Source: Pseudomonadota bacterium
GTDB lineage: Bacteria > Pseudomonadota > Alphaproteobacteria > Rhizobiales > Tepidamorphaceae
Assembly: GCA_023458595.1 (NCBI GenBank)
Contig: JAEWYT010000147.1
Coordinates: 17,179-81,178 of the forward strand
Direction: 5' to 3'
Length of the DNA: 64,000 nucleotides
Shown here: one piece after another, positions 62,469 through 64,000 of the stretch
Numbering within the stretch: the first letter of the stretch is position 1
How the letters are laid out: each line of letters starts with the position of its first letter
The notes under the pieces: model-generated
What the model was told of the DNA's origin: nothing
Database searches by the model: none
The model's input: the letters and a program-made list of their open reading frames with translations, nothing else
Made by a program: the position numbers and the translations under genes

Positions 62469-63938
62469 ATGCAATTCGGAAAGCGGGCCGGATCGACCGT
62501 GCTGGTCGGTCTGTTCTTATCCATTTCACTGGGTCTGTCGGGCACGGCTTCTCTCGCCGACAACCAGACGCCGACCGTCACTCCGGTGTCGACCGACAAG
62601 GGCGCGCTTCCCTACGAGGTGAAGCTCGTCCGGGTGAAGAAGACGGCGAAGACGCTGCCGAACCTCCAGAGCTTCGCCGACGGGCACGTGGACGGACTGT
62701 GGGTGATCGTCGGCGGGCGCACCAGCGGCCTCCACAACTTCACCGACAGCGGCCTGAAGAACTTCCCGCCGCGCAAGCAGAACGACAAGATCTGGGTCAT
62801 CGATCCGGAGACCGGGGACCGGTGGTCGCGCAAGCTGTCGGACTCCTCGCTGAGCGAGGACCAGGTCGACGCGCTGTCGAGCACGGCGATGGAAAGCCTG
62901 CAGATCGGCGATACGCTCTACGTGATCGGCGGCTACGGATACAAGCGCTCGGTCTCGAATTTCGTCACCCACGACACGCTGACGGCGTTCGATCTCGACG
63001 ACATCGTCCAGTGGGTGCGCTCGCCGGGCTCGCTGCCGCCCGAGAAGCGAGATCTCGCTGATCTGATCCGGCAGACCTCGAACAGCGTCCTCAAGGTCAC
63101 CGGCGGCCAGGCGACCAAGCTCGGCAATCGCGTCATCCTGGCCTTCGGGCAGCTCTTCGACGGCGGCTACGGCGATCCCGATTTCGACCAGGTCTACACG
63201 ACGCAGGTCCGCAGCTTCCGGCTGCGCGACACCGGCAAGAAGGTGTCGATCGGCAAGATCCGCCGCGTTCCCTCGGCGCCGAACCCGACCGACTACCGCC
63301 GGCGCGACTACACGCTCGTGCCGTTCATCGAGATGAACAAGAAGCGCAAGGTCGCCAGGGCCGCGGCGCTCGCCGGCGTGTTCACCGAGACCGACGGCGT
63401 CTTCACCGTGCCGGTGGAGATCGACAAGGCCGGCGTGCCGTCCATGGCGGACCCGAACGACCCGAAGACCTTCAAGCAGGCGATGAGCGGCTACGACACC
63501 GCCTTCCTGCCGATCTGGGACAACGCGAAGAAGGCGAGCCATTCGATCCTCTTCGCCGGGATCAGCTTCGTCTACTACGACCGCAAGCTGAAGACCTTCA
63601 TCGAAGACTCGAACTTCCCGTTCATCAACGACATCACCGCGCTCGTGCGCAGCAAGAACGGGCGCTACGAGCAGGTGCTGGTAGGCCGGATTCCGAAGGT
63701 CAAGGACGCGGACGGAAAGCAGCTGCGGTTCGGAGCCGAGGCGAAGGTCTTCATCCATCCCGACGTTCCGGTGACGGGCAACGGCATGGTCGACCTGCAG
63801 GCCCTGAAGAAGACGTTCGGCGTCGGCAAGCGGGTGCTGGTCGGCTACCTCTTCGGCGGCATCGCCGCCGACGCGCCGAACGACGGCAACACGGCTGCGT
63901 CCAACCTGATCTTCAAGATCTATCTCACGACGCGGTGA
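62469..63938 (+). CDS. Secreted beta-propeller (Kelch-like) protein, function unknown
   Basis: 489 residues with a signal peptide (VLVGLFLSISLGLSGTASLA). The mature protein has repeating beta-blade segments, such as HVDGLWVIVGGRTSGLHNFT, IGDTLYVIGGYGYKRSV and LGNRVILAFGQLFDGGYG, indicating a Kelch-like propeller. No catalytic motif recognised. GGAGGAGG precedes the ATG. It is divergent from the dehydrogenase operon, which may share its substrate, but there is no direct proof. Confidence 0.65.
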   Translation: MQFGKRAGSTVLVGLFLSISLGLSGTASLADNQTPTVTPVSTDKGALPYEVKLVRVKKTAKTLPNLQSFADGHVDGLWVIVGGRTSGLHNFTDSGLKNFPPRKQNDKIWVIDPETGDRWSRKLSDSSLSEDQVDALSSTAMESLQIGDTLYVIGGYGYKRSVSNFVTHDTLTAFDLDDIVQWVRSPGSLPPEKRDLADLIRQTSNSVLKVTGGQATKLGNRVILAFGQLFDGGYGDPDFDQVYTTQVRSFRLRDTGKKVSIGKIRRVPSAPNPTDYRRRDYTLVPFIEMNKKRKVARAAALAGVFTETDGVFTVPVEIDKAGVPSMADPNDPKTFKQAMSGYDTAFLPIWDNAKKASHSILFAGISFVYYDRKLKTFIEDSNFPFINDITALVRSKNGRYEQVLVGRIPKVKDADGKQLRFGAEAKVFIHPDVPVTGNGMVDLQALKKTFGVGKRVLVGYLFGGIAADAPNDGNTAASNLIFKIYLTTR

Positions 63939-64000
63939 GGCGGACGGTGCCGGGATGAGGCGCCTCGATCACGGTCCCGCGGCCGCCGGGACGCCGGGGG

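Overview
The window is a 64 kb stretch of a high-GC chromosome, almost certainly from an alphaproteobacterium. The strongest evidence is a complete phyR-nepR-ecfG general stress response core with its promoters, which is restricted to that class. An ectoine-catabolic doe/eut cluster, TRAP and tripartite tricarboxylate (TTT) transporters, and an O2-independent ubiquinone module (ubiT-ubiU-ubiV) fit the same assignment. Species cannot be named from the sequence. No rRNA, tRNA, CRISPR array, insertion sequence or phage gene was found; the region reads as resident or anciently acquired metabolic islands.

Layout. (1) 1-4258: end of an ectoine degradation operon (doeA, Lrp-type doeX, doeC, doeD). 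(2) 4277-9680: an amidohydrolase divergent from a LysR regulator, followed by a TRAP transporter with fused DctQM. (3) 9840-16539: nitrosative/anaerobic block with a Crp/Fnr regulator lacking an Fe-S cluster, nnrS, then ubiV-ubiU-ubiT divergent from ubiD-ubiX. (4) 17190-22739: four-gene operon (imelysin-like exported protein, cytochrome b, pentaheme cytochrome c, FTR1 iron permease) behind an FNR-type box and a second Crp/Fnr-like site; this is the best candidate for an undescribed system. (5) 22881-30738: general stress response island in which eight EcfG-type promoters (seven perfect) precede nearly every transcription unit. (6) 31508-40113: two convergent surface-glycan operons, one with methyltransferases, a lipid-linked glycosyltransferase and a flippase-like protein, the other with a sugar aminotransferase, FkbH, ACP, VOC protein and GNAT, probably making an unusual N-acylated deoxy amino sugar. 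(7) 40320-50937: CUT2-type ABC transporter, one permease of which is fused to a beta-propeller, with acyl-CoA ligase, crotonase and a divergent AraC regulator. (8) 50965-56375: LysR, TctBAC and a CaiB-type CoA-transferase. (9) 56415-63938: exported proteins, including a phosphatidylserine decarboxylase homologue without its pyruvoyl serine, a phytochelatin synthase, cytochromes, a three-gene GMC dehydrogenase unit and a secreted propeller.

Logic. The Crp/Fnr regulator at 9840 has a recognition helix unlike FNR, and matching TTGCG/C-N4-CGCAA sites lie before ubiD/ubiT and before the cytochrome-FTR1 operon. This suggests that anaerobic quinone synthesis and iron uptake are co-controlled by nitric oxide or low oxygen. 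The remaining blocks are largely self-contained catabolic or envelope modules, each with its own divergent regulator.
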